Under the pieces are notes generated by a model. That model had not been told where the DNA came from, made no database searches, and saw only the letters and a list, made by a program, of their open reading frames with translations. Both the position numbers and the translations under genes were made by a program. This document shows, one piece after another, positions 25,987 to 35,132 of a stretch of 64,000 nucleotides of DNA. Positions within the stretch are counted from its first letter, which is position 1. Every line of letters starts with the position of its first letter. This stretch comes from Ruminococcaceae bacterium KH2T8 (lineage in GTDB: Bacteria > Bacillota > Clostridia > Saccharofermentanales > Saccharofermentanaceae). The stretch covers positions 1 through 64,000 of the forward strand of contig FOIY01000001.1 in NCBI GenBank assembly GCA_900111435.1, in the 5' to 3' direction.

Positions 25987-27230
25987 TACTTAAGGTCAGG
26001 ATAGATAGGATACTTAGCTGTAAGAGCAGCTACACGATCGATAACTTCCTGCTTCCTGTTCTCGTAGTCGAAGATGCAGATGGAGATAAGATCAGCGATC
26101 TCAACCATATCTTCTTCCTTCATGCCGCGAGCCGTAACAGCAGGTGTACCGATACGTACGCCGGATGTAACGAAAGGCTTCTCGGGATCGAAAGGAATAG
26201 TATTCTTGTTAGCTGTGATGTTGCACTCGTCGAGACGGAGCTGGAGCTCCTTACCTGTGATGCCTGTGCCGCGAAGGTCGATGAGCATGAGGTGGTTATC
26301 CGTACCGCCGGATACGAGGTTAACGTTTCTCTCAAGGAGAGCCTCGGACATAGCCTTAGCGTTCTTGATGATGCCGTTAGCATACTCTCTGAACTCAGGA
26401 GAAAGAGCTTCCTTGAATGCAACAGCCTTAGCAGCGATGATGTGCATAAGAGGACCACCCTGCTGTCCGGGGAATACGGAAGAGTTGATCTTCTTAGCGA
26501 GCTCTTCGTCATTTGTCATGATGACACCGCCACGAGGTCCGCGAAGTGTCTTATGTGTTGTAGTTGTAGTGATGTGAGCGTAAGGTACGGGATTGGGGTG
26601 AAGGCCTGCAGCAACAAGTCCTGCGATGTGAGCCATATCCACGAAGAGATAAGCGCCAACCTCGTCTGCGATCTCACGGAACTTCTTGAAGTCGATGATC
26701 CTGGGATAAGCAGAAGCACCTGCAACGATAACCTTAGGCTTGCACTCAAGAGCCTTAGCTCTTACTGCCTCATAATCTATACGGCCTGTCTCCTTGTCTA
26801 CCTGATAGAACTCGGAATGATATGTTCTACCGGAAACATTGAGCTTCATACCGTGTGTAAGGTGACCACCGTGGGAAAGATCCATACCGAGGATCGTATC
26901 ACCGGGCTCAAGGATAGCGAAGTAAACTGCCGTGTTAGCCTGTGCACCGGAGTGAGGCTGAACGTTAGCGAACTTAGCGCCGAAGAGCTGCTTCAATCTG
27001 TCGATAGCGAGCTGCTCAACGATATCAACATACTCACAACCGCCGTAATATCTCTTTCCGGGATATCCTTCAGCGTACTTGTTTGTAAGAACGGAGCCTG
27101 CTGCCTCAAGAACTGCTTCTGTTACGATGTTCTCAGATGCGATAAGCTCGATCTTGTCTCTCTGTCTGCCAAGTTCCTGACAAATAGCAGAATAGATCTC
27201 GGGATCTTCGGCCTTGATATGGTCATACAT
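25986..27230 (-). CDS. glyA: Serine hydroxymethyltransferase
   Basis: This PLP enzyme converts serine and tetrahydrofolate to glycine and 5,10-methylene-THF, the main source of one-carbon units. Visible are [12 protein letters not shown], the PLP-lysine motif [14 protein letters not shown], and the N-terminal [14 protein letters not shown] block. At 414 residues it is of standard bacterial length. ATG follows GGAGGTAATC. It is first of a two-gene unit with rarA. No folate or glycine riboswitch is visible in the short upstream gap to larC. Confidence 0.97.
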   Translation of the reverse strand: MYDHIKAEDPEIYSAICQELGRQRDKIELIASENIVTEAVLEAAGSVLTNKYAEGYPGKRYYGGCEYVDIVEQLAIDRLKQLFGAKFANVQPHSGAQANTAVYFAILEPGDTILGMDLSHGGHLTHGMKLNVSGRTYHSEFYQVDKETGRIDYEAVRAKALECKPKVIVAGASAYPRIIDFKKFREIADEVGAYLFVDMAHIAGLVAAGLHPNPVPYAHITTTTTHKTLRGPRGGVIMTNDEELAKKINSSVFPGQQGGPLMHIIAAKAVAFKEALSPEFREYANGIIKNAKAMSEALLERNVNLVSGGTDNHLMLIDLRGTGITGKELQLRLDECNITANKNTIPFDPEKPFVTSGVRIGTPAVTARGMKEEDMVEIADLISICIFDYENRKQEVIDRVAALTAKYPIYPDLK

Positions 27231-27283
27231 AGGTGATTACCTCCAAATAAACAATTGCTCTCCTATATTAATAAATATAGCGA

Positions 27284-28576
27284 TCAAAAGCAACCGTTTA
27301 TCTTTGCGCGAAGGTCGGGCAATGCCATACCCGTCTTATCACATATCTCCTTAAGGCTCTCGTATTCAGGGTATCTTCTCACGCTGCCGTCGGGAAGGAC
27401 TACGGTCTTCATCCTGACCGGTCCGTACTCTGTCGTAACGATATCTTCGTAGCGCTTGAGGACTGTCCTTTCCATCTCGCATCTTCTTATGCCGATCGTA
27501 GTAGTGTTCTTAAAGAGGATATTCTCGAGTTCTTCCCGCTTATCCTCCTTACAGACGACTACGATCTCGTATCCGGGTCTGTCCTTCTTCATGAAGATCG
27601 GAGCGAAATGCACTTCTCGTGCGCCTGCCCTGTAGAGCAGCTCCATGACATATCCGAGCTCTTCGGCAGGACAGTCATCGATATCCGTCTCGAGCTTTAC
27701 GACTCGGTCCTCTTCACCGGCGGAAACTGACGAAATGAGCATAGCGCGGAGCATGCTCGGAACTTCGTACTCCCTCTTTCCTGCACCGATACCGATCTTG
27801 TCGACAGTGAATCCTTCGGGGAGCTTTGCCGTAGTCTTTATTGCAGCTGCGATAGCTGCTCCCGTGGGAGTAACGAGCTCACCCTTGACCGTACCGATCC
27901 TGAGCGAAAGCCCATGATCACTGACTATATTAGTTACGGCAGGAACAGGGATCGAAAGTATCCCGTGCTGACATCTTACCGTGCCCGTGCCTTCTGTAAG
28001 CGACGGGATAATGACTTCATCTATATCAAGATCATCGAAACAAACTGCGGCAGCTACGATATCAACGATAGAATCAACCGCGCCGACTTCATGAAAGTGA
28101 ACTTCCTCAACAGGTATACCGTGCGCCTTAGCCTCGGCTGAAGCGATGATATCGAGGATCTTGTACGCAAGATCCTTTGCCGTTGATGTCATATCGGCAT
28201 GAGATATGATGTGTTTTATATCTTGAGGCGTCCTGTGGAAATGATGGTGGTGATGGTCGTCTTCACCTTGAGAATGCTCATGGACATGTTCGTGGTCGTT
28301 CTCATGGGAATGCTCGTGATGATGATGATCCTCATGACCGTGCAGATATTCCATATCGTGGTCATGACCGTCATGCTCCTCATCGAGGATAACATCGAAA
28401 TCCATAGCCCTTATAGAGCTCTTTGTCACTTCAGTGATCTTATATTCAAAACCTGAAACAGGAAGACTCTTTAATGCCTTATCGAGGACTTTGCGATCTG
28501 CTCCCAGATCCAGAAGAGCTGCAACGAACATATCGCCGCTTATTCCGCTTGCGCACTCAAGATACAATGAACTCAT
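27284..28576 (-). CDS. larC: Nickel-pincer cofactor nickel insertase LarC
   Basis: LarC inserts nickel into the pyridinium-dithiocarboxylate cofactor used by lactate racemase and related enzymes, in a CTP-dependent reaction. The N-terminal ECASGISGDMFVAAL motif and the C-terminal ETDIDDCPAEELGYVMELL block are diagnostic. Residues 65-115 form a His/Asp-rich nickel-binding loop. LarC1 and LarC2 parts, frameshift-joined in some lactobacilli, are here one continuous 430-residue frame. LarB lies 2.5 kb away across two cell-wall genes; LarA and LarE are not in the window. Start follows GGAGTAATC. Confidence 0.93.
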   Translation of the reverse strand: MSSLYLECASGISGDMFVAALLDLGADRKVLDKALKSLPVSGFEYKITEVTKSSIRAMDFDVILDEEHDGHDHDMEYLHGHEDHHHHEHSHENDHEHVHEHSQGEDDHHHHHFHRTPQDIKHIISHADMTSTAKDLAYKILDIIASAEAKAHGIPVEEVHFHEVGAVDSIVDIVAAAVCFDDLDIDEVIIPSLTEGTGTVRCQHGILSIPVPAVTNIVSDHGLSLRIGTVKGELVTPTGAAIAAAIKTTAKLPEGFTVDKIGIGAGKREYEVPSMLRAMLISSVSAGEEDRVVKLETDIDDCPAEELGYVMELLYRAGAREVHFAPIFMKKDRPGYEIVVVCKEDKREELENILFKNTTTIGIRRCEMERTVLKRYEDIVTTEYGPVRMKTVVLPDGSVRRYPEYESLKEICDKTGMALPDLRAKINGCF

Positions 28577-28630
28577 AGAAGATTACTCCTTTTCGCGGGC
28601 TTTCGTTCATTATAACCGACAATCCGTGCA

Positions 28631-28662
28631 TAAAAAAACAGCGACCGCAAAACAGCCGCTGT
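28631..28662 (-). terminator. Rho-independent terminator of the SleB-like gene
   Basis: On the minus strand ACAGCGGCTG and CGGTCGCTGT arms pair imperfectly (28638-28662), followed directly by seven T residues (28631-28638). Confidence 0.85.
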
Positions 28663-28682
28663 CAGTATCCGTAATCATTCGA

Positions 28683-29402
28683 TCAGAAATAGTTAGGTCC
28701 TACTCCGTCAGGTCTTAAGACGATATAGGAATCGTCGAGCATCTCGACATCGTCATAGCACCAGTCGGGATCAAGCTCCGTGCAGTAATCGCAGTCGCAG
28801 AGTCTGCAGGAGAAATAGTTACCGCCGAAATATGCATAATCGGCAAACTCTCTGGAATATCCCGTGAAGCCGATCGCATTGTAATAAACCATGTGACGGT
28901 CAATAGTATTCTCGGCCTGAAGTCTGTATGCCATAACGATAGCCCACTCGGAATCGAGGGATCTGGCGCAATTGCACTCACCTGTCTCTCTGTCTACTAC
29001 CTCGAACTGGCCGGGACGCTTGAGCGTAGAGATAACGCGTGATGTAGGCCAGGAAGAACAGTTAGTTCTGTTAAGGACCGTAACTGCGATAAGGACCTTA
29101 TCCGTGATATCGTCATCGGAATCCTTACCCTCACCCTCTACTACTCTTGCGAAGAATTTAAAATCATCAACTGAAAGTCCGCATGCGTGAGCCTTGACTG
29201 CCGTGTCCATAAAGAAACGCTCACTGTCGGATGCGTTGTTCCACATCATCTCATAACGTGCAAATCTTTCCTGCTGGGTCTCGTAGTTATCGAAATAAGC
29301 TGCTTCAACTGTGGGAGAAACTAAGAAAAAAGTAAGACAGCTTATCAATGCAACTGATAATGCTTTAAGTCGTAAAATATGAATTACCTCTCTTTCAAAC
29401 AC
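28683..29402 (-). CDS. Secreted cell-wall hydrolase, SleB (Hydrolase_2) family
   Basis: The 239-residue protein has a signal peptide (hydrophobic residues of about 12-30) and a SleB-type lytic transglycosylase domain: ARVVEGEG, VLIAVTVLNRT, then TLKRPGQFEVV. The catalytic Glu is in VVEGEG. A Cys-rich stretch (CRLCDCDYC near residue 200, plus Cys in ECNCA) is unusual and suggests disulfides or metal binding. The only usual in-frame start is GTG at 29402; an AGAGAGG motif lies inside the first codons, so initiation at a rare codon further in is conceivable. It is divergent from the D,D-carboxypeptidase gene with a common control region. Confidence 0.82.
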   Translation of the reverse strand: MFEREVIHILRLKALSVALISCLTFFLVSPTVEAAYFDNYETQQERFARYEMMWNNASDSERFFMDTAVKAHACGLSVDDFKFFARVVEGEGKDSDDDITDKVLIAVTVLNRTNCSSWPTSRVISTLKRPGQFEVVDRETGECNCARSLDSEWAIVMAYRLQAENTIDRHMVYYNAIGFTGYSREFADYAYFGGNYFSCRLCDCDYCTELDPDWCYDDVEMLDDSYIVLRPDGVGPNYF

Positions 29403-29478
29403 AAAATACTACATTCATTCTTACGGCATGAGTATTTTACAACCATATTTGCAGGATTTGCAAACGTTTTTTTGCAGT

Positions 29479-29496
29479 TGTCATATTTTGATGACA
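29479..29496. promoter_or_regulatory. Palindrome TGTCAT-N6-ATGACA between two cell-wall genes
   Basis: A perfect 6+6 inverted repeat lies in the AT-rich gap between the divergent SleB-like and D,D-carboxypeptidase genes. Its size and place suit a dimeric regulator controlling one or both. A hairpin in RNA is also possible. Confidence 0.4.
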
Positions 29497-29563
29497 TTTA
29501 CCAAAACGGCACAATATATAGTGGTGTTATAAATGCAAATTATCAAAAAAAGTTACGATTAAG

Positions 29564-29592
29564 TTAACATAAAAGTACTTTATGTTTATAAT
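29564..29592 (+). promoter_or_regulatory. Consensus promoter of the carboxypeptidase gene, with operator in the spacer
   Basis: TTAACA (29564-29569) and TATAAT (29587-29592) are 17 nt apart. The spacer is almost wholly a palindrome, AACATAAA (29566-29573) and TTTATGTT (29579-29586), that a repressor could hold. Only 6 nt separate the -10 from the ATG at 29599, so the message would be leaderless or nearly so. Confidence 0.65.
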
Positions 29593-29598
29593 GGACGC

Positions 29599-31044
29599 AT
29601 GAAATCGAATAGTATGAATGGTAAAAGACCCGATAATAATGCTGCTCACAGGAGACCTCAGGGGAAAAGGCCTCAGCAGCCGGGCAAGCACAAGTATCAC
29701 GGCACGGTTCCTCAAAAGAGACCGAATAACGTTCCCCACGGAAATAATCCAAATCAGCGAAAGCAACCTGCTCCCGCTAACAGGCCTCAGAACGGCAACG
29801 TGCACTATCCCAACAGCGGTAATAATCCGAATAATAACAGAACCAAGAAACGTTCTAAGCCCAAGTACAGGATAAATGTAGTAGGTATCCTTACCCTGCT
29901 CATGATCGTCATGATCCTCGTACTTGTAGTAGTCGTAGTAGTAAAAGCAGTTCGTAAGGTTGCTACCGGCAATGATCCTAAGACAACGGTAACGGAAGTA
30001 GCCGAAGATACGACAGCTTCGGAGACCGAACCCGAAGCAACTCAGATCGACCTTGATATCTTTGACGGTATCTACAGCCAGTATGCTGTCATAATGGATA
30101 CAGAGGACGGATCTATCCTCAAGGGACTTAACGAGGATACACCTGCTCCTCCAGCTTCAGTCACAAAGATGATGACAGTTCTTGTAGCACTTGAGAACAT
30201 AGAAGACATCCACGCTAACTACACGATGCCCTCTTATATATATGACCTCTTATATGGAACAGATCTTTCCACCGCCGGATTTGAGAATGGAGAGACCGTA
30301 ACTTATCAGGATCTTCTCTACGGAACCATGATGAGATCAGGCGCCGAGTGCTGTCTTGGCCTTGCAGACAGCGTATCGGGCGGCGAGGAAGCTTTCGTTG
30401 CAGAGATGAATGCGAAGGCCGAAGAGCTTGGAATGACCAATACTCATTTCATGAACTGCACCGGCGAACATGATGTCGAGCATTATTCGACAGTTCATGA
30501 CATGGCTATCCTTTTAAGATACGGTCTTCAGAACGATACATTCCGTACGCTGATCATCACATCCGTATACTATTCTTCATCAACAGATGTACATCCTGAC
30601 GGACTTACTTTCTACAGTACTTTCCTTCAGACACTTGCTTCTACCGATGCCGGCGGAGCTACGATCATGGGCGGCAAGACCGGTTTCACTACTCAGGCAG
30701 GACAGTGTCTCGCAAGCTTTGCCGACGTTAACGGTCATGAATATATCCTCGTAACATTCGGTGCTTCGCTTCCCGCAGGTACTAATCTCAACGGCAGCCA
30801 CCTGCACACGGACGATGCGGTGCTAATCTATTCAAGGCTCTATGCTTATCTTACGGGAGGTCCTACTCCTACACCCAGAGTAGCCGAGACAGTCGCTACG
30901 ACTACTACGACGGTAGAATCCGAGACAGACGAGAACGGCGATGTTATCGAGACTACGACTACTGCCGCTACCACCGAGAGTACGGCCGCGACGACTACCG
31001 AAGCGACGACCGATCCGGATACGACATATATCACTTTCGGATAA
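29599..31044 (+). CDS. dacF: Serine-type D-alanyl-D-alanine carboxypeptidase (low-molecular-weight PBP)
   Basis: The 481-residue protein trims terminal D-Ala from peptidoglycan stems. It has a 90-residue Asn/Pro/Arg/Lys-rich cytosolic start, a TM at about 95-117, then the peptidase S11 domain. SxxK is in PASVTKMM, the second motif is SGAECC (SGN in most relatives), and KTG is in MGGKTGFT. The C-terminus is a Thr/Glu-rich tail of about 60 residues, probably a wall linker; I see no amphipathic anchor. No ribosome site precedes ATG 29599 and the promoter lies directly upstream. The long basic N-terminus is unusual for this family. Ends at a bidirectional terminator. Confidence 0.87.
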   Translation: MKSNSMNGKRPDNNAAHRRPQGKRPQQPGKHKYHGTVPQKRPNNVPHGNNPNQRKQPAPANRPQNGNVHYPNSGNNPNNNRTKKRSKPKYRINVVGILTLLMIVMILVLVVVVVVKAVRKVATGNDPKTTVTEVAEDTTASETEPEATQIDLDIFDGIYSQYAVIMDTEDGSILKGLNEDTPAPPASVTKMMTVLVALENIEDIHANYTMPSYIYDLLYGTDLSTAGFENGETVTYQDLLYGTMMRSGAECCLGLADSVSGGEEAFVAEMNAKAEELGMTNTHFMNCTGEHDVEHYSTVHDMAILLRYGLQNDTFRTLIITSVYYSSSTDVHPDGLTFYSTFLQTLASTDAGGATIMGGKTGFTTQAGQCLASFADVNGHEYILVTFGASLPAGTNLNGSHLHTDDAVLIYSRLYAYLTGGPTPTPRVAETVATTTTTVESETDENGDVIETTTTAATTESTAATTTEATTDPDTTYITFG

Positions 31045-31046
31045 AC

Positions 31047-31074
31047 GAAAGGCTTCCTTCGCCGGAAGCCTTTT
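31047..31074. terminator. Bidirectional terminator between carboxypeptidase and larB
   Basis: AAAGGCTTCC and GGAAGCCTTT arms with a short TTCGCC loop are followed by TTTTCTATTT on the plus strand. The reverse side serves the converging larB operon, which ends at 31075. Confidence 0.85.
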
Positions 31075-31755
31075 CTATTTCCCATAACCTGTTGCGAGTC
31101 TGTTGATCTGGGTTGCTATATACCCTGCGCCGTAGCCGTTATCTATGTTGACGACGCTAATTCCGTTGGCACACGAGTTGATCATCGTAAGAAGTGCCGA
31201 CAGACCTTCGAAGCTCGCACCGTATCCGACTGATGTAGGAACGGCGATAACAGGCACCTTTACAAGTCCACCCAGAACGCTCGGAAGTGCGCCTTCCATT
31301 CCGGCTACTGCTATGACTGCATTTGCTTCACGTATGCTATCGACCTTAGAGAGTAATCGATGGATACCGCTGACACCCACATCGTATACACGAGTTACTT
31401 TGGAACCGAAGTATTCGGCTGTCTGAGCGGCTTCTTCCGCAACAGGGATATCAGCCGTTCCTGCAGTACACACCGCGATATCGCCGATCTTATCCTTTTC
31501 TTTAGTGGATGTGATCTTTAGTATCCGAGAAACGGGATCATATTCGACATTCGGGTATTTGTTCTTTATGAGCTCAAACTGTTCCTTGCTCGCACGAGTA
31601 CCGAACACCTCACCGTTCTCCTGAAGGAGCCTGCCGTAGATATCCAAGAGGAAATTATCCTCCTTGCCGCTGCAGAAAACAACTTCAGGAAAGCCGGTGC
31701 GCTCTTCCCTCGTGAGGTCTAACTTAGCGAAATCAAGGTCGGCATATCCTTCCAT
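31075..31755 (-). CDS. larB: Nickel-pincer cofactor biosynthesis protein LarB
   Basis: LarB carboxylates and hydrolyses nicotinic acid adenine dinucleotide, the first step of the nickel-pincer cofactor. The C-terminal half is an AIR-carboxylase-like domain: VCTAGTADIPVAEEA, YDVGVSGIHRL, AGMEGALPSVLGGL, VPTSVGYGAS, NIDNGYGAG. The N-terminal part (LDLTREERTGFPEVVFCSGK) is typical. I start at ATG 31755, five nt after the upstream stop with AGGA ahead, giving 226 residues; a longer frame would begin inside the previous gene. LarC is encoded at 27284. It is the last gene of the thiI-type operon. Confidence 0.92.
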   Translation of the reverse strand: MEGYADLDFAKLDLTREERTGFPEVVFCSGKEDNFLLDIYGRLLQENGEVFGTRASKEQFELIKNKYPNVEYDPVSRILKITSTKEKDKIGDIAVCTAGTADIPVAEEAAQTAEYFGSKVTRVYDVGVSGIHRLLSKVDSIREANAVIAVAGMEGALPSVLGGLVKVPVIAVPTSVGYGASFEGLSALLTMINSCANGISVVNIDNGYGAGYIATQINRLATGYGK

Positions 31756-31759
31756 AAGA

Positions 31760-32785
31760 TCAGATCCTGTAAATCTCGTCCGCACCCGGAGGGGCCATAT
31801 CATTGGTCCTTCCGTTGATGTCTGTTATCTTATATTCTTCTTCGGCTATGAACTCGCCAATAACGGTAGCATCCACGCCGTTCTTATTAAGTTCAGCTAT
31901 GACTCTGTCAGGCTCATTGGAAGCGATGAGCAACGATCCAGAAGATATGAGTCTTAAAGGATCGATATCAAGTGCCTTACAGATTGCTCTTGAAGCATCA
32001 CTTATCGGAATGGACTTCTCGTCAACGATAACACCGATCCCCGAAAAGTGAGCCATCTCATATGCGGCACCGAGTACACCGCCTTCTGTAACATCATGCA
32101 TGAGGCTTGCGGCGCCGTAGTAATAACCGTACTTATTCTTCTCTTCCGAAGAAGACCTGAGAGAACCTGCGGCAGCACCCTCATTAACTACCGAGATAAG
32201 CGAGTTATATGAAGAAGCTTCATCGATATATTCTGAAGGCACCTTGCCGTAGAGCTTGCTCTTATGCTCAGTAGCTGCGATATAAGAGCCTTCGATCGCA
32301 CTCATCTTAGTCTGGATGAGCTTATCTCCCGCTCTCGCCTTTCCGCGCGGAACAGGATGATCTTTATCGACAAGACCGAAAGCCGTCGAGATGACTACGA
32401 AAGTCTTCACCGAATCGGAGACTTCAGTATGTCCGCCGACAATATCAACGCCGAGCTTTCCTGCTTCTCTTGATGCCTGAGTTACGATCTCTGAGATATC
32501 TTCCTCAGTCGCGGATGAGGGCGCAACTATATCGATAAGTATTCCTGAAGGTCTGACACCGCAAGCCGCGATATCGTTACAGGATACGTGAACTGTAAGC
32601 GTACCCGACTGCATACCGCCGGCCGTGATGGGATCGGAAGATATGACCATGAGCTTATCGCCCAGATTTATCCAAGCGCAATCCGCACCGATGTCAGCTC
32701 CGACGAGCGTATTCTCGGAGAGCTTCGGGAGCTTACTCAATACTATGGAACTAAGCTGTTCGTTTGTGAGCTTACCTGTCTTCAT
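31760..32785 (-). CDS. AIR synthase/HypE-like ATP-binding protein
   Basis: The 341-residue protein belongs to the PurM/HypE/SelD superfamily: N-terminal GADIGADCAWI, the ATP-binding VHVSCNDIAACGVRPSGI block with Asp and Asn, VGGHTEVSDSV, and the C-terminal MHDVTEGGVLGAAYEMA and GSLLIASNEP motifs. HypE dehydrates the thiocarboxamide of hydrogenase maturation, but no hyp genes are here. Between thiI and larB, a role in sulfur or nickel cofactor chemistry is suggested by context only. Its ATG overlaps the thiI stop by TGATG. Confidence 0.8.
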   Translation of the reverse strand: MKTGKLTNEQLSSIVLSKLPKLSENTLVGADIGADCAWINLGDKLMVISSDPITAGGMQSGTLTVHVSCNDIAACGVRPSGILIDIVAPSSATEEDISEIVTQASREAGKLGVDIVGGHTEVSDSVKTFVVISTAFGLVDKDHPVPRGKARAGDKLIQTKMSAIEGSYIAATEHKSKLYGKVPSEYIDEASSYNSLISVVNEGAAAGSLRSSSEEKNKYGYYYGAASLMHDVTEGGVLGAAYEMAHFSGIGVIVDEKSIPISDASRAICKALDIDPLRLISSGSLLIASNEPDRVIAELNKNGVDATVIGEFIAEEEYKITDINGRTNDMAPPGADEIYRI

Positions 32786-33987
32786 CAGATCTCGATTATC
32801 TCCAGTCCCTGTGTGCAGCCGTCATTTACCATCTTCCCGATGTCGAGCTTAGACTCGGCATTTTCGATATCAACATGCTTGGGATGTGTCTTGGGATGCT
32901 TTGCTACGAATACCGTACAGCAATCCTCGTAAGGAAGGATCGATGTCTCGAAAGCACCGATCTTACGTGAAAGATCACATGTAGCTTCCTTATCAAGACC
33001 GATAAGAGGTCTGAATATAGGCATCTTTACTACTTCGTTCGTTATATTGATAGCTTCAAGAGTCTGGCTTGCTACCTGACCCAGGCTCTCGCCCGTGATA
33101 AGGCACTGGCAGCCTTCCTTCTCGGCAAGTTTCTCGGCAATCTGAAGCATTACTCTTCTCATCGTGATAGTGAGCATATCCTCAGGGCTGTTCTTTACCA
33201 TATCGAGTTGGATCTGAGTAAAGTTAACAACATAAAGTCTCATCTTGCCCGAGAATCGCGACACGATCTTTGCAAGGTCAACGACCTTCTGCTTTGCCTG
33301 AGCGGATGTATAAGGATAGGAATGGAAATAAACGGCATCGATCTGCATACCGCGGGATGCCATCATGTAGCCGGCAACGGGAGAATCTATACCGCCCGAC
33401 AGAAGGAGCATGCCCTTACCTGCCGTTCCTACGGGAAGACCTCTGTGGCCCATTACCTTTCCTGCATAGACATAGTTATAATCACGAACTTCTACCTGAA
33501 GGATGAAGTCAGGATCTTTTACCTTTACAGTGAGCTCGGGGATGTTCTCGAGCAGGAATCCGCCGACCTCCTCACAGATCTGAGGTGACTTATAAGGGAA
33601 AGACTTATCGCCTCTTTTTGCCTCGACCTTGAAAGTCTTATATTCGGGATGCTCCTTTAAAAGTCCCTGAACATACTCAAGAGAATTCTGCTTGATGGAA
33701 TCAAGATCTCCCTCGAACTTCCTTGCAAGGCTCGCGGATACGATACCGAATACCTGAGTTACGGCCTTAAGGATCTCCTTGGCGCTCTCATCGCTTGCAA
33801 AATGAGGATTCTCAACACCGTGCTTATCCTCGATCCAGATCCTGCTCTGGCTCTGATAGATCGAAAGCTTTCCGAAGTCGCGAAGTCTGTACTTAAGATT
33901 GTTCTTAAGCTGTATCTCGAACTTTCCTCTATTTAATCCCTTGAGCGTTATCTCGCCCATTCTTGCAAGTATTACGTTAGTACTCAT
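32785..33987 (-). CDS. thiI: tRNA 4-thiouridine synthase ThiI (no rhodanese domain)
   Basis: ThiI adenylates U8 of tRNA and inserts sulfur to give 4-thiouridine; in some bacteria it also feeds thiazole synthesis. The 400-residue protein has an N-terminal ferredoxin-like plus THUMP part (ILARMGEITLKGLNRGKFE; VEVRDYNYVYAGK) and a PP-loop ATPase (LLSGGIDSPVAGYMM). Length and C-terminus (YEDCCTVFVAKHP) show that the rhodanese domain of the E. coli form is absent, as in Bacillus. The desulfurase gene directly upstream supplies persulfide. Start follows AGAGGTAATA. Confidence 0.95.
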   Translation of the reverse strand: MSTNVILARMGEITLKGLNRGKFEIQLKNNLKYRLRDFGKLSIYQSQSRIWIEDKHGVENPHFASDESAKEILKAVTQVFGIVSASLARKFEGDLDSIKQNSLEYVQGLLKEHPEYKTFKVEAKRGDKSFPYKSPQICEEVGGFLLENIPELTVKVKDPDFILQVEVRDYNYVYAGKVMGHRGLPVGTAGKGMLLLSGGIDSPVAGYMMASRGMQIDAVYFHSYPYTSAQAKQKVVDLAKIVSRFSGKMRLYVVNFTQIQLDMVKNSPEDMLTITMRRVMLQIAEKLAEKEGCQCLITGESLGQVASQTLEAINITNEVVKMPIFRPLIGLDKEATCDLSRKIGAFETSILPYEDCCTVFVAKHPKTHPKHVDIENAESKLDIGKMVNDGCTQGLEIIEI

Positions 33988-33989
33988 TA

Positions 33990-35129
33990 TTACCTCTTAA
34001 CGAGAAACTTATCGTAGATCTCGTCTGTCTTCCTTATGAATTCTTCTGCCTCAGCCATAGTATTATAGCGCGAAAAGCTGAGTCTCACGCTGTTATTGGC
34101 GATCGCTCTGTCCACACCCATCGCCATAAGGACATAGCTGACCTTCTTCGATTTCGACGAACATGCAGATACTGTAGATACGAATATATCATACATTTCA
34201 AGACAATGTAGCATCGTCTCGGACTGAAATCCCTCAAAAGCGACATTTAAGACGAAAGGCAGAGCGTCCTCGGGGGAGTTTACCGTAGCATTTCGCTTGG
34301 TAAGCTCAGTGCGAAGATAGCTGTTGATCGCCTCGGCATTCTTATATGCAGCATCCTGATTCTCGACCGCGTCAGAAAGCGCCTGCGTAAAAGCCACCGC
34401 GAGCACGAGACTCTGCGTTCCGGATCTCATACCGTTTTGCTGGCCGCCGCCAACGATCAGCGGATCGATCTTTGTATTCTTACTTACATAGAGCATCCCG
34501 ACACCCTTCAGAGAATGGATCTTGTGACCTGAAAATGCCGCCATATCTACGCCGAGAGTACGAAGGTCGATGGGAAGCTTTCCCAAGGACTGTACACAGT
34601 CGAGATAGATCTTCGTATTCCTGTTCTTCTTATCTCTGATAGCCTTGATCTCATCCAGCGGCAGGATAGAACCCGTCTCGTTATTAACATGAGTAAAGCA
34701 AAGAAGCGCAGTATTATCATCGATCTCGTTTTCAAGGACATCGAGCTTGGGCTTTCCTGCCTTATCCACAGGAATATATACGACCTCATATCCCTGGCCC
34801 TCGAGCCTCTTTAATGTCTCGAGCGTACACTTATGCTCGGTCTCGGTCGAGATGATCTTCTTTCCTGCTCTCTTGTTGCAGCTCATGTAGCCTTCGATCG
34901 CCGTATTGGCGGACTCCGTACCGCATGAAGTGAAATAGAGCTCATCCTTTGTGCATCCGAGGAGCTTACCGCACTTAGAAAGGCATTCCTCATAAGCATT
35001 TACGGAAGCCATGCCGAGCCTGTGAAGGGACCCGGGGTTACCGAAGAGCTCCGCATTGAGATTCTCCGTTACTGCATCTATTACGGACTTTGAAGGCGCA
35101 GTCGTAGCTGAATTATCGAAATATATCAT
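33990..35129 (-). CDS. Cysteine desulfurase (NifS/IscS-like)
   Basis: This PLP enzyme of 379 residues takes sulfur from cysteine. Motifs are YFDNSATT at the start, TETEHKC, and the PLP lysine in FSGHKIHSLKG. The catalytic Cys lies in VSACSSKSKKVS, a class II-like short loop. Two nucleotides separate it from thiI, so it is the dedicated donor for tRNA thiolation (as NifZ is in Bacillus). I use ATG 35129 at 8 nt from GGAG; a GTG one codon before is the alternative. No iscU or suf genes are nearby. Confidence 0.93.
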   Translation of the reverse strand: MIYFDNSATTAPSKSVIDAVTENLNAELFGNPGSLHRLGMASVNAYEECLSKCGKLLGCTKDELYFTSCGTESANTAIEGYMSCNKRAGKKIISTETEHKCTLETLKRLEGQGYEVVYIPVDKAGKPKLDVLENEIDDNTALLCFTHVNNETGSILPLDEIKAIRDKKNRNTKIYLDCVQSLGKLPIDLRTLGVDMAAFSGHKIHSLKGVGMLYVSKNTKIDPLIVGGGQQNGMRSGTQSLVLAVAFTQALSDAVENQDAAYKNAEAINSYLRTELTKRNATVNSPEDALPFVLNVAFEGFQSETMLHCLEMYDIFVSTVSACSSKSKKVSYVLMAMGVDRAIANNSVRLSFSRYNTMAEAEEFIRKTDEIYDKFLVKR

Positions 35130-35132
35130 CAC

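Noticed and set aside
25959-27236. Long plus-strand frame of 425 codons
   Set aside because: It lies wholly antisense to glyA, whose family motifs are unmistakable.
27231-27283. Glycine or folate riboswitch before glyA
   Set aside because: The gap is about 50 nt and shows no riboswitch core.
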